Notes: generated from the letters alone by a model not told the origin. Shown: positions 23,701 to 34,223, numbered from the stretch's first letter. The stretch: DNA of 64,000 nucleotides from Hymenopellis radicata (GCA_015501595.1 JADNRX010000056.1:62001-126000); one strand, 5' to 3'. Numbers and translations are program-made.

Positions 23701-24136
23701 GGACATCGGGACTACAACTTTGACGACGTGAACCCACGGTGGAGACGGAGTAGCCATGTTACCGAAGGCTAGAGACACCATTAGAGAAGCATGGAGCGCG
23801 ACACAGCGTGCATACCTTGTACTTCTTCTACAGTATGACTGGCGGGTGTCTTAACAGTTGAAGTCGACTTTCAGCATAACTGCTTACTATGTTGACACCT
23901 CAAGAAACTTCTGTAAGATGAAACATGGCACTAAGCAAGCTGTCAAACTGTAGAGGTGAGAAACCAACTTTTATGACATTGAACGCCTCGTCGTATAGCA
24001 GTTCGTCCCGCCGAAGCTGAGTCGTAGGTTTCTTTGATGCATCTCTCTTCAGCCGTTCCAAGTAATGCTTGACTAGAGTTCCTAGCACGACAGGTCCGGT
24101 AATGAGACTGGCCTCTGCTGTTAGCGTGTTAACCAT
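20780..24136 (-). CDS. alpha/beta hydrolase (HSL-like, Abhydrolase_3) with long C-terminal extension
   Basis: Hormone-sensitive-lipase-type hydrolase, 901 residues from 14 exons: 24136-23969, 23910-23899 (12 nt), 23849-23816, 23768-23594, 23546-23386, 23329-23296, 23247-23201, 23146-23081, 23032-22858, 22809-22424, 22374-22278, 22228-22104, 22053-21527, 21478-20780. The sum, 2706 nt, divides by three. The oxyanion motif HGGGYFFGS is near residue 182, the nucleophile motif SGDSAGGG near 256, the acid in SDKEVLRDE near 440 and the catalytic His in DDTAHVIPVLF near 497, so the triad is complete. The intron at 22054-22103 is GC-AG. The roughly 390-residue extension has Ser-rich and basic stretches, GDPAIYM, SSWDGTMIRERISTKGVIR and a helical KFDRKFAHAIKVVEKHRHN. 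I recall this architecture from other agaricomycetes. Substrate unknown; ester or lipid hydrolysis inferred. Confidence 0.9.
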
Positions 24137-24711
24137 GGCCGTAATAAGCGGAGGGAAGCGGTGTGACTGAGAGGGAAAGAACAGGCCAGTTACAGAGTAA
24201 ACAGTGCTGCATCTATATAGTGCACGGGCCTGAGCAGGGCCTGAGTGAGTGAATGTCAGAAGCAACACAATGCCCGGATCAGGCTCCGCCGCTCCGATGA
24301 CGGATACCGAATCTCGATGACATATGCCCACTTGATCAGCAGACGCGCCAAGACGACGCGTACAAACTGGATTGAATGAGTGAAAAAGTACAATGCCTTC
24401 AAACAGATTGTTGAGGAATCTCAACTTTGACTCAGCGGGTTGTTTAGTATGTCGTGCATCAAACGGAGCCGAGGTGCATCTCTCCCCGAAGTGTCTACAT
24501 TGTACCTCGTTCGTCAATCACGTCTTCACTGTCCTCAAATTAGGCTTCTAGGACGAGATGTATGGAGTATGATTGTAGAACCTATCTTGAAGGCGCTTCA
24601 AATAGAGGTAAGTAATAGTGGTTAAGAACATGCAAATAAGAGTAATAAAGTACACGGAGATGGCTAGGTATTGTACTGAAGTAGGTAAGGTAAGTTGTCC
24701 TACGAACTGCC
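24137..24711. other. intergenic region with a short dispersed repeat
   Basis: Upstream region of the hydrolase and downstream of the F-box gene. Bases 24524-24562 recur at 32125-32163 in the same orientation with a few mismatches and a small gap (shared core AGGCTTCTAGGACGA). No gene is supported. Confidence 0.5.
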
Positions 24712-26569
24712 TTAGAAAATAGTATAAGGCCGACGAATATCCCAAAAAGTAAGATTAAGCCCAGCCTTCTTCATATTCCTCAACCTATCCCAATCACACC
24801 GCTCTAGGTTCGAGAAAACTTCAGGATGCTCATCCGCATTCTGCTCACACACCAAGCGAACGGTACCGAGCCCATCCTTGCCCCGTCGTATAGCTACCAT
24901 CTCCACAAATTCCTTGTTCACCCACTCCCACCGCGATGTCTTGATTGCGAGCGTCTTCAGCCTCGAGAGATATTTCGGCCTGCGTTCGAGCACATCGTTC
25001 TCCACATCGGACTCAGAAGAGGCTCGGAATTCACCGACACGCAGAGCTTCAATCAAAGACTCGAGCATGTTCTCCTGGGCTACATCTACAGCCTCATCAT
25101 TACCATAGACAACACTGATTTCCTCCACCTCTGGCACAAGACCAAGCACCTCACGAAGAGCGTCGAGGCTCCATGCGCCATGCTGGAGCGTAAGTCGGGA
25201 AAGCCGACAATGGGAATGTTGCAGAAGCTCAGCAACGGCTGGTAAGAAGTCAACGAGAGAGTCGTCCTCTGGGTGAAGCGAATCCGGGCCAACACATAAG
25301 TCCTTGAGGTTTGGGAGTGAAATGTGGTAGAACGAAACAAAATCCGAACTCTCGAGAGACACCAGATCGGTATAAACTATGCACGGCGGAACAGGATATG
25401 GTGGCCACGTCATGTCCATCTCCGTGTTCTCCCAGGCCGGGAGTATTATACGATTGATGTTGACGGTGCGCAAATTGGGCGAGAGGCGCAGAATCTCGTG
25501 CAAAGGCGGCGTACCTCGAGAGTATGATAATATCGTCTCTCGATAGATGGCTCCATAATCTATAGAAATCATCTGCAAGTTCGGGCGGGCCAAAGCAATA
25601 TGTCCAAGTGGCACCTTGTGAAGACGCACATGTGCAAGCTTCGGCGCGATCTCAAATGCACGACAAACTCGATCAACCGCAATGTCCGGGTCCTCCATTT
25701 GAAGTACAAGAGTTTTCAAAAGAGGAACGCGCCCACGAATTACAGACAAGACATGAGCCTCGTTGATGCGCAAACCGAAGAAATGAGCCGATTCCCATTG
25801 CATCGAGTATTGTCCTAAGACTCCGAGTAGCACGATGAAAGTATCGTGTTTGTAGATGGAGGGGTCATCATCGTCGTCAAAATGCGGAATGTACAGTGAG
25901 AAACTGAGGGGAAAACCGCGCGTACAGTAACGGCGCACAGACGACTTTCAATGGCGGTCGTGGATTGAGCAGCACCTTCTAAATCGAGAAGACACCACAT
26001 CTGCGGACAAGAATGCCGGGACACGGCGCGCCACTCCCGACAGACACGACCAACGACATAGTGAGGGTCTGCGTCGTTAAACACATCAACGCCTGTATCT
26101 ATGGCGAGAAAGATTTCTTGCAGAATCTCACGAGGCAGGCGGCGAACAGGTGCATGAAAGGTCTGGAGCTCGTCGCGCAGTTTCTGCAGCGTCGCCTGAT
26201 GATCCTTTTGCTCTTGCGAAGGAGCCGGCTCTGTGAGGAAGATTGCCATGTCCGAATCGGCTCCATCGAGGTCGACTAGGGTGGATGTACAGGCTATTGA
26301 AACATTCGTAGCGAAGAGCAGGGTGTCGACGAGGCGGGTCATCTCGCCAATCAATACTTCTTCATGAGGGGATGGCTGCTCGTTCGAGCGAAGTAGATGG
26401 TGGAGGGTTGGAGGTAGAGTTGTGGGAATGTACGACTCATCGGTATGTGTTGTCGTCTAGGGTACGCGTTCAATATTACAGTAGCACGAAAGTCAGGACA
26501 TCGGAAACTCACCGCCATTGTTGTCGCAAGATGATGGGAAGAAGGCGAGCCGCACGGACGCGTGCTCAT
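24712..26569 (-). CDS. F-box protein with leucine-rich C-terminal half
   Basis: Basidiomycete F-box protein, presumably an SCF adaptor, 588 residues. Exons 26569-26513, 26456-25939 and 25903-24712 sum to 1767 nt. The N-terminus has LHHLLRSNEQPSPHEE and a helix (KLRDELQTFHAPV), followed by the F-box VRRLPREILQEIFLAID and VCREWRAVSRH. The rest consists of LRR-like repeats (LARPNLQMISID, LSPNLRTVNINRI, LPNLKDLCVGPDSL, LSRLTLQHGAWSL), ending in RRPYTIF. The second intron, 25904-25938, is only 35 nt, among the shortest plausible for fungi, but it joins the frames exactly. Target unknown. Confidence 0.85.
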
Positions 26570-27418
26570 TTTATACTAGACGGTCCATTGTCTCGGCCCT
26601 GAGCGGTACTTTGTCCATTGTTCATAGACGCTACGTCCCCTGGCTTGTAATTGTCAATGGCAAAGCTCAGAACGGCCATGGACAAAGCCGACACACCATT
26701 CATGTTGTAGAACAGAGCGCTGAAGCCGAGCTCCTTTTGGTGACCGATTCATTGCTTCCAAGCCCTGGCGCTTGGTTTGTGACTTGCCCATTGTAGGCGG
26801 ATATGTCCGAGCGAAGGCAGGCGGAACATATAGAATGCTGACCGCTTTCGGTGCGTCCGATTCCCCGCTCTCCCGCCCTGTGAACGAATTCATGTGACAC
26901 GCCTTATACAGTGCTACTGGGCCGGAGGCGGGGCGAACGAGTTCGTTTAAACAACACAACACAGATTGGATTGAGTTCGGCAAGGCGTCGGAAGCAGGGT
27001 CTCCAAGCCTGAAAGCTGCTCTAGCGTGAAGTCGCCCTTCGCATTTGTATGTCGCCGCGAATATGTAGGAACCCTTTAATTGAAATCCTTGTCAAAGGGA
27101 AGTTCAACGCGTCAATAGACGGCAATGACTCACCAATCATGTCGCAAAACGCTACAGGCGGATCATTCAGAACCTTGCTCGTGTAGTGGCGCCTCCAGAG
27201 GCGTGACGCGTATTGAGCCCATATGCTCGCTGATGATGATGGCAGGAAGGAAAGAGTCAACCGATCGACGTGCCCTTTTCAACTCACTCCCATCATCATC
27301 CTTCCTCTGGCGACGGAAACGGATTTTGGAATCTTATGAGTACCAATGGCTGCGCGAGTAATGAGATTGGTGATTCTCTGCTACTCCAGCACTGATTGAA
27401 GTTGTTGATCCACCCATC
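26570..27418. other. intergenic region
   Basis: No supported gene. Its right end contains a 66 bp repeat (27333-27398) shared with 32300-32365. Antisense frames at 26654-26983 and 27021-27260 lack recognisable motifs. Confidence 0.45.
27333..27398 (+). repeat. 66 bp dispersed repeat shared with 32300-32365
   Basis: The two copies are in the same orientation, with about five or six mismatches over 66 bases; shared core ATGGCTGCGCGAGTAATGAG. This copy lies just upstream of the TenA-like fragment. The other lies inside a mosaic of duplicated fragments at 31.8-32.5 kb. Confidence 0.75.
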
Positions 27419-27712
27419 TTGACGCGACTCTTGACATCTCATCACTCGCCGTCATGGTATCTCTCACTGGACCCTTCTGTATACGCAGCCGCAGTCAAGC
27501 ATCCATTCCTGCACCAAGCTGGAGATGGCACCCTGGACCACTCACGCCTCGGGCTCTGGCTGTCGCAAGCTAGAATATACGCCGCCCCCGCCCACCCCCG
27601 CTCTATCGGCTCCCTCATCGGCGCCCTCATCCCGTACAGCGCCGCTCATGCCATCGGTTCGCCCAAAGAGAAACTGAACCAGCGCATCCTCGACATCCTG
27701 TGTTCTCGCTGA
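27419..27712 (+). pseudogene. TenA/thiaminase-2-like fragment
   Basis: The frame reads SPSWYLSLDPSVY, KHPFLHQAGDGTL, LGLWLSQARIYAA, RSIGSLIGALIPY and GSPKEKLNQRILDI. This matches the N-terminal third of the fungal TenA-like heme-oxygenase-fold family, usually over 230 residues and linked to thiamine salvage. It has no in-frame ATG, and the sequence leaves frame after about 97 codons; possible continuation (SLTNVI) is in another frame and soon stops. I read it as a truncated, decayed copy rather than a working enzyme. Confidence 0.6.
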
Positions 27713-28326
27713 CAAACGTCATTCGGAGAAGATAATTGCATTCAAGTTGTTTGTGACCGGTTGATCTAACAGTCGCAGTACAGTCGCCAGCTAGCTAGAT
27801 ATATTTGGATGCGTGGAGTCGTGGACTGGTGTCCATGAAAGTCTTGCGATGGTCGAAAAGACGACCTCAACTCAAACGGCTTTGGCCGTAAGTACTCTTC
27901 GATAACTGGAGTTGTCCGGAATTTGTGGACGACTTTAGTAAACTTGTCGACGACCTGGGCGGGTTCTGCTGAGTGGAAGCGAGCAGAGGACGTCTTTCTG
28001 CGGACAGTGGAGCTTGAGGAAGGATTCTGGCCGTCTGATAATGAGGAGTTGTAATTTCCGTTAAAAACATTCAATTCCGAAATAGTAGCAGCATTATTGT
28101 ACCGTCCCGGACAGAAGGATTTCGGGTATCAAGAGCAAGGCTCAGACCATCTCTTTGACGTCGTTCTGATGGGAAGTCAGGAGTTGAGTACACTGCGCGG
28201 GGAACCAAGTATACCTGCGACCTGGACGACTTTAGTGTGTCGTCGACAGAATCGTCCGTGTGCACGACAGCGGTACGTTGGACAGCTGTCAAAGTTAGAC
28301 AAGAACAACATGCCAGACGATTCAGA

Positions 28327-29533
28327 CTAACGAATCCCATCCGTCACCGTTGGGCCTCTGGGAGGTTGGTAGTCGTGAGCTATTATCAAGGATGTTCTTT
28401 CTTTCTTCGGGTTCCTGAGGGTCAAGTTGAAGAGCAGCGTCAATATGTAGATACGACCCAAAATGAAGCAAAGTCCGGTTCCGACTAGCCCCACGAACAG
28501 TGAGATTCAGAGCATGAGAAAGCTCCGGATAGGCGTACCGTTACTTGTATTGTTGACAAGATATGAAATGAGAGCGCAAAGCGCGATAACGGACGTGGTG
28601 GTACCGGTCTGCATGGAAGTACGCATAAGCCGCTGGATCAGGTGCTCTGTCGTCTTGAAGGATGTCTTCATGTGATGCAGCTGCCAGATAAGAAGGGAGG
28701 CAATGAGGATGTCTACCTGTCGTTTCAATCCAAGATGCGGTGAAGGGTTGAGGTATACATACCCGTGACTGCAGTCGTGGTCAACCAGAGAATAGCGGGA
28801 GTCTTGACCATGAAACGCTGGCTGTACGCGTTGAAGCGAGTCAGTATGATAACCACTGCCACTGAACCCCCGAACTATGTACGGGTCGTCAGTGGGGCAA
28901 TAACCATCAGAAGAACGGGAAGACAGACAGAAAAGAGGATACAGAGCGAAAGGAATACGGCTACGAGCCATTTCTTGGTCCTGCCCAACAGTTAGTCGCA
29001 TTGACAACAGAGAAGGATACTTGACGAACTCACAAAGAATAGTACCGGCTGACAAGAAAAGACTGCGAGAGTAGAGCCGTTATACCAGTTGTAGTCAGGT
29101 ATACCGCGAAAGGCCAGTACTGACTCCTTAGGAATACTTGGTCGCCCCAGTGGGAAACGGTGTACTGCGTCACTGTCAGTAAGACCGCCCGTGATAACCG
29201 TATCTTTGCAAGCACCCACCAAATACACATCTGCGTAATCGCCGCAAAGAGACACCGTATCTACCGTGACGGCAAAAGCGACGAAGATCTTCAGCCTCAG
29301 CGAATCGCTCTTTAACGACGAATAGTACGTGATCGTCTTTAGGATGATGAGCATGAACAGCATCGACGAGATCCAACTCCCGATGAGGACGGAGCTGTCA
29401 AAAGGCCGAGTTCAGCATCGTACCGTTGCATGGATTGGAATACGCACCCGAGCGGATCATCATAAAGACCCATTGCAACTAATGGCAACCTTGAAACTAG
29501 AGCAAGTGCATCGAAAAAACCTGTTATAACCAT
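28327..29533 (-). CDS. seven-transmembrane protein of the DUF6534 type
   Basis: Agaricomycete-expanded membrane protein family of unknown function, receptor-like in topology. The start at 29533 gives MVITGFFDALALVSRLPL, then after a 56-nt intron GSVLIGSWISSMLFMLIILK, LKIFVAFAVTVDTVSLCGDY, YWPFAVYLTTTGITALLSQ, WLVAVFLSLCILFSVFLVL and the diagnostic DUF6534 stretch VDILIASLLIWQLHHMKTSF followed by TEHLIQRLMRTSMQTG and LCFILGRIYILTLLFNL. Five or more introns of about 50 nt are implied. The stop at 28327 assumes no further intron in the hydrophilic tail. It has no obvious partner among its neighbours. Confidence 0.75.
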
Positions 29534-30829
29534 CTCAAGTGGCCCCTCATATGTCTATTCCACCCCTGCCTCTAGACCAGATTCTCATTCCTTAAATGTA
29601 GTAGTCCTATCTCCGAAATGAATGGGGAAAGTGGCGTGCACAATTGTATTACATTGGTCAGTGTTTGAGTTGACTATCGGAAGACTCGGGTTTTCCCGAG
29701 ATCACATAAGCCGTACCCTCTTGCCTTAAACGTCGACGCCGCGTCGACTCGACGCGACTCGTCGCGTTGATTTACTCTGTCCACTTACATACCGATTTAT
29801 CGTATACACCTGCGAAAAACATCGGCTGCCTCGACATCCAAAAACACATGCACAGTATCACAATAATTACTAGACTACGCCCAAGACACCCCTCCTCACC
29901 ACCATATAGTCCTAATAATAGCGTCAACTTCAGCCACTGAGACCTGGCGGAGGTAGACGGGGTTAAAAACGGGAGGTAATCGTCGAGTGAGTGCACACTC
30001 TCTACCCCTAGCACTCCACCTCACTCGGGTCGTAAGTGAGACGCAGTATTGATCATCGAGTGGTCCTGCGTCCTCTGCGCTCATCTTTCCTCATCCAGCG
30101 TCTTCGGCGCGTCCTCTCCTTAATAGCGTCTTCGGCGCTTTCTTTCTCCGTCGCGTCCTCAGCGCGTACTACGTGGCTGTGCGTTTCCTAACCGGCACGA
30201 CGGTGAGACATTTTCGCCAGGTGCGTTTTCTTAACGATTATCTAGAAGTCTCTCTCACCATCGAGTTTATCACATTCGCTTGGGCCCCCGGGAGCTCTGG
30301 GGGGCTGCCTTTGACTATTAGTGCTGCTTCGAACTCACTAAACAAGAGCCCTTATACTAACTCTAGCACTCAGACGTCTCCACCTCGTTCAGGTCGGAAG
30401 CGAGACGTCGTGTCGTTGCTACTTCCAGCCACGATTCTGTGAGTGTTCTTTTCTGCGTCTTCGGCGCTCACATTTCCCCAGAGAGCAGCACCTTCGGCGC
30501 TCGTCTCTTGCTAGAGGATCCCGGTAAGGTTGAGTCGGATGACCAGTAGCTTCAGGCCATCATAAATCAGGACGTGCTCGAACGGAAAATGTGGATACGT
30601 GGAAGCAACCAAATGGCTCGCATGGCAACACGTAGCGGGATTCAGACGACGAGAGACTAGCAAGTATTAGGAATGGATGATACTACACGGTACTCCCGGA
30701 TACGCGGGCTGAAACAAATATCACAACAGTCTTCAATGTACATACAATCTCACGTTCTCCACACAAGCGCCCAATGTGTCTGCACGTTGGCATTGGTGGT
30801 GGGGGAGACGCTGAACCTTCCTCCGCCTT
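29534..30829. other. gene-poor region with repeated UUCG-type hairpin motifs
   Basis: No coding frame is supported. The motif GCG-TCTTC-GGCGC or close variants occurs around 30090, 30123, 30145, 30456 and 30487. Two related hairpins lie at about 30023-30043 (CTCACT...AGTGAG) and 30382-30402 (CTCGTT...AGCGAG). The pattern could be an LTR or leader of a retroelement, but no PBS, polypurine tract or reverse transcriptase was found. Confidence 0.35.
30499..30602 (+). repeat. about 100 bp dispersed repeat shared with 32368-32458
   Basis: Both copies begin with GCTCGTCT-TTGCTAGAGGATC and continue through a CTTCAGGCCATC block to AATGTGGA-A. They differ by several substitutions and short gaps, and lie in the same orientation on either side of the kinase-like gene. 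Confidence 0.75.
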
Positions 30830-31640
30830 CTATAGATCAGGGTCGGGTTTCTCGCCCGTCTTGAGCCAATGGAGGATGAGTTTGGCGGCAAGAAGATCGT
30901 GTTGGGGTGAAGCAGTAGGAGGACCGGTGACCTCCCACGGGAACGTACTACCCTTCCCATCCCGCATGGATGCCCCGAGCCGGCGGCACGAATCAAAATC
31001 AATGATGACTGCAGCACCATGATCCATGAGAATATTGGACGGGTTGAGATCGCACTGAAGAGCTTTGATCAGTAAAGGGAAGGACATTCGGAGGGGTACT
31101 CACGTGTACAAAGCCATGTTTATGGAGGTGGTCGAGCCCATTCATGATGTCAACCATAACTTTTTCAGCGTCAAGCTCTCCAGATTCATACGCCACTGAG
31201 AGGGTGCTCCCATATTTCTTGAAACAAAGGGCGGTGATGACGCCGTTTTCCTGGAGGACGCCGCGATACTCCGCAATGTTTGGGTGGGGATATTTGGAAA
31301 GCTGTTCGCAGACGGCCACTTCTGACAGAACATCACTGGCAGGGCCAAAATCGTTGACGTCCTCCGTGGGGTCGACGCAAAAGGGCGCACATAGCTTGAG
31401 ATAGGTGTCGTCGGTGGGGATGCAAGAAGCCAGCATCACGTTGGATGGGCATCTCGGCATGTAATGAGTTTTAGGAATAAGCTGCGCTTGGGCAGCCAAA
31501 AGAGTTGTATCAGCGGGGAGTCGCCGCATGCGGCAATGGGAGAAGTAGTAGTCATCACCATCCGTCCAAATGACGCACCAAAGTCGCTCGTGGCCGCCCA
31601 CAAGTTCGACGTCCCGCACGAAAGTTTTCGTGAGCGACAT
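30830..31640 (-). CDS. protein-kinase-like gene, 5' end rearranged
   Basis: Agaricomycete protein-kinase-like sequence. The frame from MSLTKTFVRDVELVGGHERL contains EVAVCEQLSKYPHPNIAEYR, VITALCFKKYGSTL and MNGLDHLHKHGFVH. After a 50-nt intron come the catalytic loop CDLNPSNILMD (HCD in place of HRD), DFDS in place of DFG, and STFPWEVTGPPTASPQHDLL. No glycine-rich loop is visible. The same reading frame extends upstream past one TGA (31686-31688) into SEHEYNDIFDVFVEAG, so the original gene was probably longer. Just beyond this the sequence becomes a copy of the eIF4G 5' end (31787-32090). The ATG at 31640 is the first in-frame start, so the present gene is probably truncated. Activity is uncertain. 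Confidence 0.6.
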
Positions 31641-31786
31641 GGCGAGACGGAAGTTGCATTCCGAAAGATCAACCAGTGCGTAACCTCACCTGACACCTCT
31701 TGGAGGTCTACCAGTACCAGCTTCCACAAAGACATCAAAAATATCGTTATACTCGTGTTCTGATCGGCGTCCACCGATACCAGCAA

Positions 31787-32090
31787 TGACCAAGCTGACG
31801 TTGATGGAAGCTGGGGAGGATTCTTTGGTACCGTAGCAGTTGAAGATTTGCTCATTCTACGCTGCCATCGTCAATCAACATCGCAAGCCGCAAACAAAGG
31901 TAGGAAGACACACGAAGTTTGAGAAGAGGGTTGGCGAGTGCAGCGGATGTGATTGAGTTGAAGACGAGTCTGCCTCGTGTGGGTCGGTCGTCAAAAGTGA
32001 CCTGCCAGCAGCCGAGAAGAAGGAGAATGAGTGGGGTCGAGTAGCGAATAGGCTTCGGATGCTGCGAGGAACAATCCGCGATGTCTGTCC
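31787..32090 (-). repeat. inverted partial duplicate of the eIF4G promoter, leader and first codons
   Basis: Read on the minus strand this matches 42940-43261: the upstream block around GACAGACATCGCGGATTG, a diverged leader, the mini-uORF and the first 22 codons (MSKSSTATVPKNPPQLPS, then TSAW instead of KSAW). Similarity stops right after the Trp-Ser codons. The kinase-like gene begins immediately downstream, in a different frame from the copied eIF4G ATG (31853-31855). Confidence 0.9.
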
Positions 32091-32299
32091 AGTATTGGTG
32101 CACCTCGTTTGCATGCCAGCTTAATCATGTCTTCAATGTCCTCAAAAGGCTTCTAGGACGAAATGTCTGGTAGGCTTCAAAGATGACATGAAGAACGATA
32201 CCATCGACTGTTCTGAGTAACTTTCCTCTTCTCCGAAACAATTAGAATCTCCCACTAGGATGCGCTTTGATAGGAACAGTATTTAGGAATCGTTACTCG

Positions 32300-32365
32300 C
32301 TTATGAGTACTAATGGCTGCGCGAGTAATGAGATTGAAGATTCTCTGTTAATCCAGCACTGATTG
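32300..32365 (+). repeat. 66 bp dispersed repeat, second copy
   Basis: Partner of 27333-27398, same orientation. It is followed within three bases by the second copy of the roughly 100 bp repeat from 30499, an arrangement not found at either source, which indicates a composite insertion. Confidence 0.75.
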
Positions 32366-32367
32366 GG

Positions 32368-32458
32368 CTCGTCTTGCTAGAGGATCTCGGCAAGGTTGAT
32401 CAGTAACTTCAGGCCATCGTAAATCAGGACGGGCTCCAACGAAAAATGTGGACATGTA
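32368..32458 (+). repeat. about 100 bp dispersed repeat, second copy
   Basis: Partner of 30499-30602. Directly after it, 32467-32492 matches, inverted and with one mismatch, a segment of the kinase-like gene at 31675-31700 (core GGTGTCAGGTGAGGTT). Confidence 0.7.
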
Positions 32459-32595
32459 GACCGCCGAGAGGTGTCAGGTGAGGTTCCGCACTACTATGAT
32501 AGCCGCAATCCAAACAGATTAGTTGAACAGCAGCCATGATAGGGATACAGGATTGAGAGGTGTTGAATAAGTTAACGTGCGAAATGAAAGGTGGT

Positions 32596-33322
32596 CTAGT
32601 CATCACTGGACATGGCATTAGCAGAGGAGGAATAGTTGGACGCATGAACGCACTCTGGAGGTTCCCGTCGAAGAAACAAGTCTATAGCCGCAGAAAACGC
32701 AGCGAAGGCCAATCCACCGCCTAGCGCTGCTCTCGGTCCGGCGTTACGTCCAAGGATGCTACCAGTGATGAATCCCGCAGATACGGAGTTGTAGATGTCG
32801 TTCTTTGCGCGATACTACGGAAGAAATGAGGTATTGCTCCCTCAAAGTGGAACACGACGTACCCCTTCAATAACACATTCTATGCCAGCATACAGCGCTC
32901 CGACCTTTGCAAAACCCTTTCCACTGGAATAAATACCTTTCCCCATGTCTTTCAGAATGACGCTGAACTTCTGTGAAGCGCCCGCGGCAGCTTGCTGGCG
33001 CAGCAGAGGATCTTCATATTGAAATGAGGTGGTCATTAGGGAGAAGAAACCTCCGATACCGAAGCCTAAACGACATCAGTATATGCCAGTCAGATACAAA
33101 GTATAAACACATACCCATTACGCCAGCCATGGCGCTCCTAAACGGGGCGGATTCGGTGATCATAGTGGTCTTGTTTTGGAACATCCTGGTCTGCAACCAG
33201 GCCTCCCTGTCATCCTCGGTGAAGCCAGGAGGTAGTGGCTCCTTGCCCACAGGGTATATTGGCACGGAGAAAGGGAATCTTGGGTCAACACCACTCATGC
33301 CGGATGCAAGATGATCGTCCAA
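32596..33322 (-). CDS. TIM22: mitochondrial import inner membrane translocase subunit TIM22
   Basis: Channel subunit of the TIM22 complex, which inserts carrier proteins into the inner mitochondrial membrane. Exons 33322-33115, 33065-32863 and 32814-32596 sum to 630 nt (209 residues). The Tim17/22/23 domain follows a 65-residue hydrophilic N-terminus: [80 protein letters not shown] and [20 protein letters not shown]. Length and the glycine-rich helix motifs fit TIM22 rather than TIM17 or TIM23. It is an intact housekeeping gene between the rearranged kinase region and the duplicated cassette. Confidence 0.92.
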
Positions 33323-33631
33323 AAGAGAGCTGCAAAGGGTGCCGATTGCTTGTCATCATGCTTACGTTCCACTACATGCGAGTCTTGACCATAGGGCAAT
33401 CTTTATATGACAGTTCTGATACTCACGTAGCCACGGATGCCAAGGAGCGCTGTCATCAGGGCAACAAGCAGGCAACAAGCATTGAACCAAGCTGAGGAAC
33501 CAAAATATCTTAATTCGCCTTTGAGATGCCGAATGGGATTCGCTAGGGATGACATCTGCGCTCGTACTCGCGTCAACGATTTGTTGGGTGTATGGACTCG
33601 GAGAAGAATGCGCGCCGCCGGGGGTCTGAGC

Positions 33632-34010
33632 CTGAACTCAGAACTGGTTCAAGTTGGGGGAAGGTCGAACGATCACGTGTATACACCCTTTTCTTTCCGA
33701 CGTTCATCGCCTAAGGTTGGCAAGCGCAGGCCCGAATCATGACGACGGCTTTCAGATAAATTCGCTTTCAGAAGAGTGGCAGGTGGCCTGCGGGGTCCCC
33801 AACTACTGATCCGAAGAGGTGTGCGAGCTCTCAATTCAACCTTTTCAGATCTCAAGCTAGTATGGTCAGTCTGTCAATCGCAGTATGAAAACGTACGCCT
33901 GAAGTGGACTGCAAGTAGACCCGGTTATAGTACCCCGGTAAGTCTCCTGCTGAGCTTGAAGATCGCACGGATATGAATTCCTTCATCGCGTGGTCTACAG
34001 TTTCAACTAG
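33632..34010 (+). repeat. direct repeat flanking the F-box/CA cassette, left copy
   Basis: About 350 bases matching 36731-37085 in the same orientation, with small indels (shared GATCACGTGTATACA, GAGGTGTGCGAGCTCTCAAT, TGAAAACGTACGC). A related, shorter copy lies in inverse orientation at about 56385-56583. No coding potential was seen. Confidence 0.85.
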
Positions 34011-34223
34011 ACAACAGATGGTATTTGCGACAGTACTCAATTGTGGCCACGTCTTGACTTCGGACGAGTCGGACAGATTATAAAATCCGGCTACACCGGA
34101 GTCTGTTGGTGGTTTCATATCCAGCGCTCATCATCGACGTTGCACACGCTGGCTCCACGTATCGCCCCCCGCATGATAAATACATACGACTGACCCTTGC
34201 TTGTAAACGCTCTCAAGTTCGCT

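Noticed and set aside
31436..31855. 139-codon minus frame starting MSKSSTATVPKN as a protein-coding gene
   Set aside because: Only its first 22 codons resemble eIF4G; the rest runs antisense to codon use and overlaps the kinase frame. It is the by-product of the duplicated start region.
31852..32103. Minus frame MHQYWTDIADCSS... as a small gene
   Set aside because: It lies within the copied eIF4G promoter and leader; the corresponding source region is interrupted by a stop and frame changes.
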